A stretch of 64,000 nucleotides of DNA from Casuarina equisetifolia (GCA_028551475.1 CM052354.1:1843391-1907390), one strand, 5' to 3'; shown: positions 12,121 through 25,016, counted from the first letter of the stretch. Notes: generated from the letters alone by a model not told the origin. Made by a program: numbers and translations.

Positions 12121-13015
12121 AATGTCAGAAGATGATCAGCACAAATTTTGTTATTTTCTGGAACCCACGAAGACATTTATAGGGAATCAAATAAAAATAG
12201 GATTTCCGAAGCTGGTTGAATGGCTGTCAAAGCCGGTGGGAGTATTCTTTTGCATTTGGAACTATATATTTTTATTAGTGAACAAGGTTTTCGATTAAAA
12301 CATCCTTTCAAAAACTAGTAATTTTGCATTGTTGTGTTTTTCGATGGCCTGGTGTCTGAATTATTCGAAAAGGGAGTGGTGTTAGAGGAGCTTGCGTGTT
12401 GAGTGTTACAGTGGGAGAGCTGTGTCTTTTTGAAATCATCAGTGGATGTGGGCTGGGTGGGGAAAAAAGCAGCAATTTAAGGGATTACTTGAATTAAATA
12501 ATCATCCATCTCCATTTTGGCACTTGAGAGCATATATTTCTTTGACAAGTGTAAGTTGCCATCACTTATTCAAATCTTTCTTGCAAGCTTCCCTTAATTT
12601 CAGTGAAAAATAGAGGAAATTAAAAAAAAAAAACCACAAACTAGAACACAAGCGAACTTGGTGACATCGTATTTAGATTTCATGATGAAATTGATGTATA
12701 AATTGATCATAATCCAATCGTGCACATTCAACAGACGACTAGCAATCAAAGCTAGTCATCAATCACTTTGATGGGTCTTTTAAAGAGACACGGATGTCCG
12801 CAAACATAATTTCCTGGCCACTTTTTTCTGTTAGTCCCTTTCTTGGCTGTGGGATCAGCAAGGTGGGAACATCCGTCGAATTCTTCCGACCAACTTCTTC
12901 GAGACCAACTTTAATTATTTTATCTTCTTTGTTCTTTTTGAAAAACGTGTCTTCGAAAGTGCAAAGTCTTGCTACGCCCGACATGATGGTCCCCTGAGTT
13001 ATGAAATAATATTAT
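12121..13015. other. Intergenic: end of block A and upstream region of the TNL gene
   Basis: Up to about 12300 the sequence still matches the 3' flank of the carrier remnant in block B (around 35180-35330). From there to 13015 I see no gene. Overlapping short open frames on both strands at 12763-12997 are mirror shadows without recognisable similarity. Confidence 0.6.
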
Positions 13016-13016
13016 G

Positions 13017-13028
13017 ATATATAAATAA
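13017..13028 (+). promoter_or_regulatory. Possible TATA box of the TNL gene
   Basis: TATATAAATAAA lies about 245 bp before the start codon at 13274. Position and sequence suit a core promoter with a roughly 200-base leader. No experimental support. Confidence 0.45.
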
Positions 13029-14169
13029 AAGACGAGTCTCTCGAATCAAGTAGCTTTCCCTTTCCGCGGAACTAATCCATGTGATGGAATAGTAACTAAT
13101 TTCCGACTCCCCAAAAGAAAAGATAGAACCGGGAAATTTCCAATCGCAGTTGACTCTGCTTTTCACGCATCACTGCGCAACAATCTAATTTACTAAGACC
13201 AATTTACCAAATAGACGCTTGCGAGTCTGACATATGCAAACAGGCGTTGGATTGAGCAAACCTACAGTCTCCAATGGCGTCGACAAGCAGTCAAATAGTT
13301 CCTTCATTTTCTTTAATTCATCGCCGGAAATATGAGGTTTTTCTCAGCTTCCGCGGTCCAGACACCCGTCATGGTTTTACAGACCATCTGTGCGCATCTT
13401 TAAAAAAGAGAGGGATCATTGTCTTTAAAGACGATGAAAAACTGGAGCAAGGAGAAGAAATATATCCAGCTCTTAAGGAGGCAATAGAGGCGTCCCAATA
13501 TGTAGTTGTTATCATCTCAGAGAAGTGAGCTGAATCAAAATCGTGCTTGTTTGAGCTGACTGTGATCATGGAATGCAGGCGAATGAGAAACCTCACTGTT
13601 TTTCCTATTTTCTATCATGTAGATCCCTCCGATGTGAGGAACCAGACGGGGAGTTTTGGAGAAGCTTTCACAAGCCTTCAAAACGACCCCAAGGTTGGTA
13701 AAGTGGAGTGGGAAAACTGGAAAGCTATTTTGAATGAAATAGCCAACTACGCTGTAGATTCCCCGGAGGTGGACGAAGACCCGTTGAAATCATGCAGATG
13801 TGCTTTGAAGAAAGTGGGTGATCTCTGTGGATGGCACGTAAAAGACAGGTATCTTGACCATATTTGGTTACAATAAACAGAATGCAAAGAATTTTCCCTT
13901 TGTTTGGATTTTGGTTATAAATTAGTTTTTTTTTTTTTTTTTTAAGGGACAAATCCAAAGTTGTAGAAGAAATCAGTTTAAAGATATTTGGTGGATTGAT
14001 ACCTAATTTACCAGACATTCCGAAGCCTTTTGTCGGAATAGAATTCCCAACAATGGATATCTTAAACTTACTTAATGCCAAGGGGGATGATGAAGATATG
14101 GATGATGTTTGCATTATTGGGATTTGTGGGATGTCTGGAATTGGAAAAACAACTTTAGCAGAAGTCATT

Positions 14170-14199
14170 TATGCCAAAGTTTCTTATGCCAAAGTTTCT
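14170..14199 (+). repeat. 15-bp in-frame tandem duplication beside the P-loop
   Basis: tatgccaaagtttct occurs twice back to back, giving YAKVSYAKVS right after the P-loop helix of the TNL NB-ARC domain. Both copies are identical. Confidence 0.9.
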
Positions 14200-17100
14200 T
14201 CTCAATTCGAAGCTAGGTCATTTATTTATTGCATCGGAGACACTAGAAATGATGGTATTGTTAGTTTACAAAGAAAACTTATATCTAACGTTCTATCACA
14301 AGAAGCAATAGGTTTATTGAAGGATGATTTTGAAGTAAGTAGAGTTTTCCAAAGTAGACTACGTAATACCAAAGTTTTTATTGTTCTTGATGATGTAAAT
14401 AGTAAAGAACAAGTAGAAGCATTGGTAGGAAATCGTGCTTGGTTTGGTCTTGGAAGTAAAATTATTTTAACATCTAGAGATCATCGTTTGCCTAAGTTGA
14501 TTGATGCAAAGATTTACACTATCAAGGAATTGGGAACTAGTGATGCTTTAAAGCTTTTTCATTTGAATGCTTTTGGGAAAGCTCATCCTGAAAAAGGTTT
14601 TGAGAAATTGTCAATGAATTTTGTGAAACATTCGAAGGGTCTTCCTTTGGCTTTGAAAGTTTTTGGTTCTGACTTACGTGATAAACCAATGTCACAATGG
14701 GAAAACTATAATGATAAAATAGAAGCACATCCTATCAAGGAAATTTCAAGTATTTTTTAAATTAGTTTTGAAAGACTAGACTATCAACAAAAAGAATTAT
14801 TTTTGGATATTGCATGCTTCTTCAACAAATTCTCTAAAGATTCTGTTATTCATGTGCTAAAAAGTTTTGAATTTCAACTTATGGATTTGGAAGTTTTGGT
14901 GGAAAAATCTCTATTAAGCATATCAGAGGAAGGACAATTATTAATGCATGATTTGTTGGTAAAAATGGGTCAAGAACACGAAAGTAAAGAGGATCCCAAC
15001 AAGCGCAAAAGATTGTGGCGATATGAAGATATCATTCAAGTGTTGGAGGATTCAACTGTAAGTAAGCTAATCATGACATGAACATATAGAAATATAGGTG
15101 ATACCTCTTTTTAGAAGTTTTTAGTGAATGTTTTCATCATAATATTTATTTTTCTTGGTCTCTAGGGAAGTGATAGGATTGAAGCTATAGTCTTAAATCC
15201 TACAAAAAGCGAGGCGTTGTGTTTTGATGCCTTTTCAAGTATGAGGTACTTGAGAATGCTTAAGATTTGCTCTTCCGATGAAGGCTTTGAAGGTGCATGG
15301 TATGGGAATCATCTGGAATTCAAGCTAACAAATAATTTACGTGTTTTGCAATGGTTTAAGTTCCCTCTTTCATCCTTGCCATCTGGTTTCCTACCACGAA
15401 ATCTTGTTGAGCTCAAATTGCCTGGTAGCTCCATTGAACGGTTGCAGTTTCGATCTCAGGTAAGATCTGAGCTTATGCAGATGGTTTTTTTTTTTCTTTC
15501 TCCTACTTTGCTTGTATTATTTATTTCATGTACTTACTTGTTGTCCTATACCAGAGGTTTCACACCTTAATAGAGCTTGACCTAAGTGGATCGAAGAACT
15601 TGATTGAGACACCAAACTTCCGAGAGGTCCCAAATCTGGAAAAATTAAATCTTTCATCTTGTTATAATCTGTCCCAAATTGATCCATCCATTAGATTTCT
15701 GAAACGGCTTCGAAGTTTGGAGCTAAAATTTTGTGGAAAACTTGGGAGAAGCTCAAGTGTGCTCAATAGCTACCTCTCAAGTCTAAGCTCTTTAGAAAAA
15801 TTAAACTTATGGGGTTGCCATCTTCCAGCTGAAGCATTTCCAGGCGATCTTAGTGGCTTATGTTCACTCATGTACTTAGCACTAGGGAATAATAATTTTA
15901 CAAGAATACCAGATGGAGTGTGGCAACTTTCCCGGCTTGAACATCTTTACTTAGGTTGCCGAGTCATTACCAACCGTGGAGAATTTCACTTGCATGAGTA
16001 CACCTGGCTTCATTCATCGAGACTTGCACTCACGGGTTTAAGATGTCTAAAAGTTCTAGATTTGACGGGTATGAATCTTTCAGATGAAACAATCCCTGAT
16101 GATATCAGTTGCTTATCCTTATTATGCCATTTAAATCTTAGTGAAAACAATTTTACAAGACTACCAAGTAGCTTGTATCGACTTTCCAAATTACATCAAC
16201 TCATCTTGTGTGGTCTCGGCAATTTGAAAGCATTGCCAAAACTCCCAATGAGTTTGGACTACCTGGCTGTAGAAAGGTGTTCTTCACTTGAGATATCTTA
16301 TATCCCACCGAGCACATGGAATTCAACTGCAATATCACATTCCATTCATTGCACCGTTGAAGTTGGAAGTATTGGTTATGATGGCCAACCTTACAAGATC
16401 ATATTTTTGCATCCGCAATATTCCTTATGGACTACAAAAATGGATGGAGTGGTAAGACGCTTGATTGTCCTTCATAATATAAATGTATCACATTGTTGAA
16501 ATAAACAGGTTATTGTTATGCAATAAATTGATTCGTGTCTCACTCTTTCAATTTTTTTTTTTTCATATTTGCAGTACTCAGAAACTAAAGCTATGGTAGC
16601 TTGTGGCCTTGTGCCTGAAGTAGGAGTCCCAAAGTGGTTCAAGGAGAGAAGCACCAGCTTCTCCGGGACATTTAGAAGTCCTCCTATTGATTTGAATTTG
16701 GATGATGATTCTGAGGGCTTGATGGGATATGCTCAATTTATTGTTTTCCAAGTTCATGATAGTCCTAATTTTCCTATCTTTCGTTGTGAATTGGAAGTTG
16801 CTGAATATCATGAAAGTGTTCCCTCAGTCTTTTGTGTCCCCGAATTGCCTCTGGTTGGACTAAATAGGGTTTGGGTGTTAATAGATCTTAAAGAACAGTT
16901 GAAGATTTTCAACAAAGGTGGAAATCTCCAAGCTTCAATTGTAACAAGCAGCTGGAATGTGGAGGTTCATGAGTGTTGGACACATCCAATTCGTGAAAAT
17001 AATTGGCCGGAATTCTTTGATGCTCTAAATAGCACTTATGGCGATCGTGTGGATTCAGAAAGTCTTGAGAAATTATTTTTTGATTGGGAAACTCTCGACA

Positions 17101-17811
17101 TTCATGGCCCCATTAAAGAAAAGGTATATGACATTCATTTGTCTCACATCTTGAACCCCAAAGTCTCTCATGTGACTGCATCTTGTCCGGTTCTAACTCT
17201 TGAAAAGCATAAACCATTGTAATATACGTGATAGGAATATCTATATCCAAAGATTTGTAAAATTTTCTGTTTCTGTCTTAAAAAAATAAAGTCATGTATT
17301 CTGCTTAAGATTTGCACTTAAGCACTTGAAAGTCATAATTATGGTTAGATATGAAGAGTTATAATCTTAGTCATACCTTTGTTTTTTTTTTAATGTTTAC
17401 TGATCTTTCTTTTATATTGTCAAGGCTAGCTAAGATGTCGTTATTCTATGACTTGTTAGATTTTACATACCGTTAAAATTACCTAATTGTCTATGGTTTG
17501 TATATTAAAATATATACTCACTCACACGGATACATTTCATAACAGCTTTTTGAGTTATTCTATTGAATGCAGTATAATTCTCATTCTATTTTTTGATAGC
17601 TAATCAATTTTAAAAGTTTACTTGATTACGTACTATTTTATATGGATTTACATTATTGATTGATAGATAAAAAGTCATTAGACAACCAATTAGATTGCAG
17701 TACTAATGAAGGTTAAGAAAATTAAAATAGTTGAGTGTTCATTAAATAAAGATTATGTTTAACTTTGTTGAAATTCTTTTTATTGTTTAACGTGTGTTCT
17801 TTTGGCAAAAG

Positions 17812-18440
17812 CTGATTCTGCTCAATGAAGATAACATCCCCCATGAAGAAGAGTTGGACTATACAAGTCAGTCTTGGAGTTCCATGATTTTTGGAAGACC
17901 TCTTTGTTTGGAAAGAGATTCAACCTTTGAAATAAATCAGGTTTTTAACATTTTTTTGGTTGATTTCTTGAATGCAGTACAATTTGTATTCTATTTCTTG
18001 ATCGTTAATCAATCTTAAAATTTTATTTAGTTAATCATTTTTAAAATTTTTTTTGAATGTCTAGTGTTTGTACATGATTTCACATATTGATTTGAGATAT
18101 GAAAAATAGTTAAATGATTAATTAGACCTCAATGATAACGGGGATCGAAGAAACTAAAAGGAAGTTAAGTGTTTATTTTATTAGGAATGTATTCTCGATA
18201 ACCTTTTTGTACTTTTTAGTTATTGAATGATGTTCACTTGACATAAAGCCAAATTCGCAGATCACATTGCCGAGGCCCCAGCACTTGAAGAACTCAGAAC
18301 TTACGTCCCTGTTCGGTAGGGATTTGGATATTGAGACATTTATATGTATAGTTCTTATTTGTGGATGCTTCGTCTTATTTGTTAGAGAATGTAGCAGTCT
18401 TGCTGCAATTCGCCTGTTCCTTGCCGTTTTTGGCGTTTAA
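17812..18440 (+). other. Candidate 3' exons of the TNL gene (membrane-like tail)
   Basis: Two open segments, 17812-17940 (ends FEINQ at a gt donor) and 18261-18440 (starts ITLPRPQHLK after ttcgcag, ends TAA 18438), are both phase 0. They fit a phase-0 donor at 17123/17124 inside the C-JID exon. The last exon has a hydrophobic run, FICIVLICGCFVLFV. I infer an alternative or original C-terminus; the second exon is too short to stand out as an open frame by itself. Confidence 0.45.
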
Positions 18441-20589
18441 GCTAATTTCCTCTTGCAAGATGTAATAATTTCAGAATTTCAAATTTTATTTTCTTTAGAT
18501 AAATTGTAATGCTAAATATGTCCCTAAACTTTTGTATTCTCTTTTCTTGGCTGAAAAAGATGTTATAGTTTTTCCTTATTAGGAGACATAATCGTCGTTC
18601 TACTGAGTTGCCTCTGCAGACTTTCACTATTAATTCTGCAGATCAGACCATGATGCAGCGGGGAGGGGAAAATCAGGTTTTGCTCGCTTCTGCAGCATCA
18701 CCAAGGCAGCCAATACTACCGAAAGCAATCGCTGGAATAAAATGGTCAGCTTTACGCGTCAGAGTGCCGTAATGAGATGCCCCTCGGATTTCTTGTCGTG
18801 CAGTTTTCAATCGGACAATCTTGTTGACCTCGTAATGCGTTTCAATCACGGGAAGCGATCATGGGTGGATGGATTGTGGCTCGTATTTAACTATTTGTTG
18901 CTGTTTAACTGAGTTACTTTCTGTTTAACACTTGTCTGCATAACTCGGCTGGGACACTAATCTTGATGGGTTCTAAAGCTTTGGGTTTTCTTTTTCCTGG
19001 TTTTGGTTGTGGTGTTCTTATTAAGCAGGAGATGTTTTTTGCCTAAGAAAAACGTCTTCATTATGAAACAAATATTTTTTTTAACAAATGAGGATTAAAT
19101 TTCGTAATAATAAAGATCCATATACAGAGAAAATTGGTATGTATATGTACATAGAGAAGGCATATATGCTTGTGTTCAGTAATTACAATATAATTCAGTG
19201 TTAACACAACACAAAAATTAGCTATTGGTAACTCGTTCAACTTAGTCATTTGATTGTTTTGATTATTTCATAAATATTTAGGATATTTGTAAAACACGAA
19301 TTAAAATTTTCTTGCTTAGGATCTTGTTTTCCACGAATTAAAATTTTCTTGCAATTTATAGGTTAAGAAATTCTGTTATAGTTCTTTGTAGCATTTATAA
19401 GTCACTTATTCTTTAACAATAATTCTAAAAAAATCTATGTACTAACTTATAAAATCTGTGTATGATTTTTTGTTAAAATCTTACTCTTTATTACTATGAT
19501 TGTGCTAGCCAATGGAAAGTTAGAAACTCACAATGAAATCAATAGCAAGAACGCTCAGTGGTAAAAAGAAAATTTGTGCAAAAGAATGTCCATTTAACAA
19601 ATAAACATGTAAAATGTGATAATATTTTGTTAAATAGAGAAAAATATAAATCATAGTGAAATGACCATTATGCCCTTAAATCTCTCAAAGATTTATCATA
19701 AGCTTGATTTAAATATATATATTCGAATTCCAATGCACATATAATGAGGTAAAGGGAAAACTTGGCTAATTTAACTTATAGTGTGTTGAACCAAATAGTC
19801 TTAACTCATCACAATTCTATAGGTACACTAAGGCCCATACACTAACTAGCACCATATTCATAATCAAGGTCAAAATATGTCTTATACAGCTAGACTAATA
19901 TTATTTACATCAATAGACCTTTATAAGAGAATTAGTTTATACTTATTAATATAAGCCCACATTGCATGAGCTTACAAAATAAGCTAATAATCTCCCCTTT
20001 GGGCATATCAATGCTTATGAAAAAAAAATACTAATAATAGTTATAGATGAAAATAATTTCAATTTTTTTTTATATTGGTCTAACAACAATCCTTCTTCGC
20101 TAATTTGGTTCCATAAAGCTTCAAAACCCTCAAATCATAGTAGTAACTATGCCAATTAATAGACATAACACCAACTATAATCATAAGGTTGTCTACTCTA
20201 CTAATATGGATTTAATATGATAGTGTGGTAAATATACAATACTAGGTAAATAACTTTATGTTTTATCCTTCTTCTCATTCCCAGTTCTCTAATAATTGAT
20301 ATAAATAGTTATTGACAAATAGTCATCAGGTAACTATATTAAAGTTTCAATGAACCTATATGTCTTGTTTGTAATATTAGAGTATAAATTTAAGTGCTAT
20401 ATCACATCAAAACATGGCCTATCAATATATGCCCTAGCCAAATGTTTAAGGTTGCACTTCCCTTAAGTTCTTAATATTTGTCCCATACAAATATTCTCAT
20501 GTTTTACGAAATCAATATACAATAGGTGATATGAGTAAAAACAAAGTTTATTATATAACAAAATATTATAGATATTATTTCACACACAG
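18441..20589. other. AT-rich intergenic stretch, no gene seen
   Basis: No supported gene. Short frames at 18442-18627 and 19061-19249 on the minus strand show nothing recognisable. From about 19700 on, the composition and position are compatible with flanking or LTR sequence of the decayed minus-strand copia element that follows, but I could not define a terminal repeat. Confidence 0.5.
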
Positions 20590-21990
20590 TAAAGAAAATA
20601 TAACAATAGCTCCCACTATACAAAAGCATCCAAAGATACTCCCAAACCCATGTTTACAATTTTTTCATTAAACACACTAGGATTAAGTCCTCAGTGGATC
20701 AACTAACATAGCATTTGTGCTAATAAGCTCTACTACGATGTCACCATTCTTTACTTGCTCTTTAATAATAGGAAACTTGATCTCATTATGCTTAGCCTTT
20801 TTAATACTCTTATTGTTATTAATAAAAAACATTATTAAATTGTTGTCATACTATAATTGAATCGGCCTATCAATGAAATCAAGTAAGATTAATTGTCTCA
20901 TAAGGGTTTTTCTACCAAACAACTTGTATATGTTCTTTATAACAAGCTATAAACTTTGCATGCATAGTAGAAGATATTACCACAGTCTGCTAATTGCTTC
21001 TCAATGATACTACACCACTAGCCATTATGAAAACATAGCCTTAGTGGATTTCATATCATTAAAAAAAAATGCAAAATTAGAATTTGAATAGCCTATTAGT
21101 TGTAAGTTGTCTAAATGTCTATAAGTTAACACATAATATCTTATTCTTTTTAAGTACCTCATAACCTTTTTAGTGGTAACCCAATGATCATGACCTTGGT
21201 TTGACTAAAATCTATCAAGTCTTGTAACAAAGGAAAAATCAAGCTTAGTATAAACCTATGCATACATAAAGTCATCAACTATAAAAGCATACAATACATT
21301 TTTCATAAATTCTTTCTCAACTTCATTTTTAAGACACTGTATCAAGTTTAACTTTTCAACCTTTAACAATGAGGCCAATGCCAAGTTTGCAATCTTGCAT
21401 ATTAAATTTGTCCAATACAAAAACTATATATGTCCTCTAAAGACTTAAAAGTTGGTGTAAATGACCTTTAAAAATCTCAATGCCTAGGACAAAAGCTTTT
21501 TTGCAAGGTCCTTCATATCAAACTTTGAAGATAAAGGTCTCTTAATCTCTTGATGTAACACCATATATTTGCTCATAAGTATAATGTCATGCATATAAAG
21601 GATTAAGAAAATTATCATATTTTCATTAACCTTGGTATATATGTAATGATCTACGTTAGTAAAGCCATTATCACCCCGAAAGAATCCTTAAATGAAACTA
21701 GTGAGAATTTCTCATTATAGTCTATTCCATCTCTTTGAGTGAATTTCTTGGCTAAGTTTAGCCTTGAACCTTTCTATTTTTCTTTTGGAATATTTCTTAC
21801 TCTTAAACACCCACTTACAACCAATAAGCTTGTATTTCTTAGGCAACTAAACTAAATCTCTAACATTATTGTGCTTCATAGTCTACATCTCATCTCTCAT
21901 AGCTTCTATTTAAAATTTTGAATGAAGGCTTGAAATAGCTTAAGTATATATGATTGGATCCTTAACAACCTCATTGATTGGAAAGAGCTA
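20590..21990 (-). mobile_element. Strongly decayed Ty1/copia polymerase remnant
   Basis: On the reverse complement, interrupted frames follow the order of a copia pol gene. Near 21900-21780 is an RT entry (AMRDEM, then KYKLIGCKWVFKSKK). Around 21600-21250 is the middle part (YAFIVDDFMYAY). Near 21190-21050 is VMRYLKRIRYY followed by a GYS-like RNase H start. At about 20850-20695 is the RNase H end (CDNN, INNNKSIKKAKHNEIKF, ELISTNAMLVDPL). Stops and frame changes are frequent and no LTR or TSD could be set, so this is much older than the two defined elements. Borders are approximate. Confidence 0.75.
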
Positions 21991-22386
21991 ATTTCAAATA
22001 TTTGATTGAATATTATGATCTCATTGATTTGATGATCATACAGATCCTTTAAAGAGCAAAAGTCTAGATTAGGAAAACCAATATAAAATTATATGTGGTA
22101 TTCCTTAAGGAATTTTATACTTTCATGATCTCATTGTGACCTTCATGCTGCAAACATTTTATTAGATACAATAACGAATCCTAAAATTTCAAATTTTGTT
22201 ATGGCAAAAATGTTTGTAATAGATCAAACTTAAGGCAACATAAATAGAATTGTTGGTACGTTGTAAGTATCAGAACTTTAGTCTTGTGTAAGAGATTTAA
22301 ATAGGTGAATGCAATAAAAGTAACAATGAGATATTCACTATATGCTATCATTCAAACTTATAAGATATTTTTTATTTTGATATGTA

Positions 22387-22982
22387 GTAGCTACATGGCT
22401 CTTGAATATGCTATGTTTGGATAGTTTTCAACAAAGTTGGATCTCTTTAGCTTCGAGGTCCTAATTTTGGACATTATAAGTGGTCAAAAAATTACAAGTT
22501 TATGCAACAATGATAACATGGAGCACCTTCGTAGTTTGGTAAGAGTAATTATCAACTAGTACATTATGATATTTCCTTTTCCTTTACCTTCCAAAAAAAG
22601 AAAAAAAGTGCAAAATTTGGTACACAATCTCTTCTTTAACTTGTATTTGTGAATTGTAATAGTTATGTAGGCATGAAGAAATTGGAAAGAGGGGACAACT
22701 TCAAATCTCATAGATCGCACATTAATTAAAGGTGGTTTAGTAGCTGAAATGATGAGATGTATTCGCATTGGTCTACTTTGTGTTCAACAGAATGTAGCTA
22801 ATCGACCAAATATGGCTTTAATTGTTCTCATGCTTAATAGTTGTACCACGACACTCCCTATTCCTATAGAGCCTGCAAGCTTTCTACCAAGCAAGATTCA
22901 ATCAACCACATCGCCGCAATCCAACATCAATTGTTCGGGAAGTACTTATGGGGTTTCCATAACCGAGTTATTTCCTAGGTAA
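22387..22982 (+). pseudogene. Cysteine-rich receptor kinase (CRK) 3' fragment
   Basis: Two exons of a DUF26/CRK-type kinase C-terminus: 22387-22538 (MALEYAMFG, stop, FSTKLDLFSFEVLILDI, SGQK) and 22671-22982 (RNWKEGTTSNLIDRT, then RCIRIGLLCVQQNVANRP and IVLMLNS). The intron 22539-22670 has GT-AG ends at the place expected for the family. Stops at the Gln of the usual GQFS motif and at the Trp of WRNW (tga at 22674) disable it, and everything before subdomain VIII is missing. It sits where the LRR-RLK is expected in block B; the block-B 3' flank resumes at about 23040. Confidence 0.82.
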
Positions 22983-25016
22983 TGTTCTCTAGAAGGAGAA
23001 TATGAAAATCAATAAACATGTTTGAATGTGCATTTCCCTTACTACCTTGGCATAATACATGATAAATTCTTAAGTGTGTTTAAGATTTTTTATCCATTGA
23101 GTTGGTTATTTTGATTACCAAGTCTCTACAAGTTACTTTCAAGCCAATTTTGCTTCGTATCATAGTCAGCAATGTGCTACTCTATTTGAAGTTAAATTTT
23201 ATGGTTCCTCTAAGGGGTACATTATGGCACAAAAAAGAATCAAAATACACAAACAAGAGAAAGTAGAAAAATATCATGTACTATAACTTACATGATTTGA
23301 CTTGAAGGATACATTGAAAGGAGATAGAGTTAGAAGACTTGTATTATCAATTATATTGTAGTTCACAAGCTTAATATAGAGCCAACACATTGTAATGGGG
23401 TGGACACAATCTGTTTCACTTTTTTATGTATTTTAAATGACAATGTTATGTCATTGCATTTCCTTTTGTACATTTTTTGTTCTATTTAAAATTAAGAACT
23501 GATTTCAACCAATTCAATGCAAGACTGGGAGAAATGGGGGGCCAGCTTCCTCCATTATGGGACATAGAAATGTTGCTCAAGGAAAGTTAATTCAAGAAAC
23601 TTATGCTGAATTTCATGGAGACAATCTTCTTAATGCATCGGACAAAGAGCTTTGAAATGAATTTAAGGCTATCTTTGCATTGCATTTCCTTTTTGTTTAC
23701 TTAAGAATATCGATTTCCCATTTTCTAGACTAGATGAAGACTTTAGAAGGATAAGGCACAATGTAAAAATGAAGCATTTTCTTCCATTTGAAAGTTAGTC
23801 TCTGGATAATTTACCTTGGGGGAAGCATGTGCTAGGTTGGGATAAACAATATATTTGTTTTCCCTATCTATTTCCATTAAAGAGTTGTAGTTCTAAAGTG
23901 CATAAGTGACAAACCTAGATGATCATACCTTAGTTATTTATCTAAGTCATATTAAAAAAATAGAAGATTTTATATCTTTGCCTTTAAATACTTGATGGTA
24001 ATTTTTTAATTTTGTGAACAAGGACATCTTAGCTCTTGTGAAATTGGTTTGTGATAGTACAACCCAATAGCCCTAATAAGAGGGAATGATTGGAATTCTC
24101 AAAATCGTGAATGAATATTATTTGGAAAGTGGCTTAGTGACTACATTATGTCACATATGCTTTGAGTCTTTTAATAAGAAACTTTAAATTTTTACTCATT
24201 TTATTTCTTTGAAAGAAATTATTCTTTCAAGTTCCTTTTATCTCTATTCTTGTTGTAATATGAAATACTTTTAGCTTTATTTTCCTCCTAGTTTTTGGTA
24301 CCTTATGCAAGCTGGTACGGATGTGAGAGAGATGTGGTGAACATGACTCTAGTTAAGTTAGAGGCTGAAATAATCAGCAAGAAGATTTCAAACAAGCTTA
24401 CAATCATGTAGGATTTTTCATGAATCACAGGTATGTAATTGAAGCTCCATAAGACTTCTATATGATATCCCTCGTAGGTGGTGTTTCATTTTCAACCTTA
24501 AATCATGTTGTTATGTATATTAAATCCACTCACTTTGGTTGGTGCTTCTTATTAGAAGTCAAGTAATTTGTTTTTTTTTTTTTTGAAGAAATCTAATGAG
24601 AATGAATTTTTCGGTCCTAAAGAAATGTAAAAAGAATGATCTTTTGTAGTATAAACAAATAACACAAGAAGCATCTCTCCCCATCTTTCTTTCCGTTCAT
24701 TTTCTTTTGCTATAATAACATTTTCAAGACTATGCAACTTATATTATCAATGGTCTCTAGGGGTGGGAATTTTAGCTTGTGAGAAGGCCGCACTTCGACC
24801 TCTCTCACTTATTTCTCATCCCTTTTTAGATGTGTAGGCATGGTAGGTTTTGGGGGAAGGGAACACTAATATGTAGTAAGCACTGACCCTAAGGTTGAAT
24901 TTGTTGCAATACTGAGGGCCACACTAAAGTGCTTAACTCATCTTGAGATACTCTTTTGGAAGGTTCTTTGCCAAGCAATCAACTAATAAGGAAAAGATCA
25001 AAAGGTATAAGTGTTG
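22983..25016. other. Non-coding stretch of block B (RLK 3' flank without the RLK)
   Basis: From about 23040 this aligns by eye with the 3' flank of the LRR-RLK in block A (from about 1110) and block C (from about 45670), up to the chromovirus insertion. The old coding-like island LLYAVTTDPK of block C corresponds to about 24870-24940 here, with stops. No gene. Confidence 0.65.

Larger units (their letters stand above)
13274..18440 (+). pseudogene. TIR-NBS-LRR disease resistance gene with two in-frame stops
   Basis: Start ATG at 13274 in good context (ccaATGGCG). Exons by splice signal and frame: 13274-13848 (TIR: YEVFLSFRGPDTR; FPIFYHVDPSDVRNQTGSFG), 13947-15057 (NB-ARC: P-loop GMSGIGKTT, kinase-2 KVFIVLDDV, RNBS-B KIILTSRDH, GLPLAL, LFLDIACFF, MHDLL), 15166-15459 and 15555-16451 (LRRs), 16575 onward (post-LRR C-JID: LVPEVGVPKWF, VEVHECWTHPI). 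The frame either stops at TAA 17220-17222, with AATAAA at 17285, or splices at 17123 (AAG|GTATAT) into 17812-17940 and 18261-18440, all in phase 0; that form would be about 1244 residues with a hydrophobic C-terminal stretch. TNLs are intracellular immune receptors whose TIR domain acts as an NADase. Two stop codons break the frame: TGA 13526 in the TIR, TAA 14758 after GLPLAL. No frameshift was found, so the loss looks recent. A TIR-only peptide of 84 residues would be made otherwise. Confidence 0.88.

Noticed and set aside
13996-13998. A separate NB-ARC gene starting at 13996
   Set aside because: The frame has no ATG there and is joined in phase to the TIR exon by a clear GT-AG intron (13849-13946).
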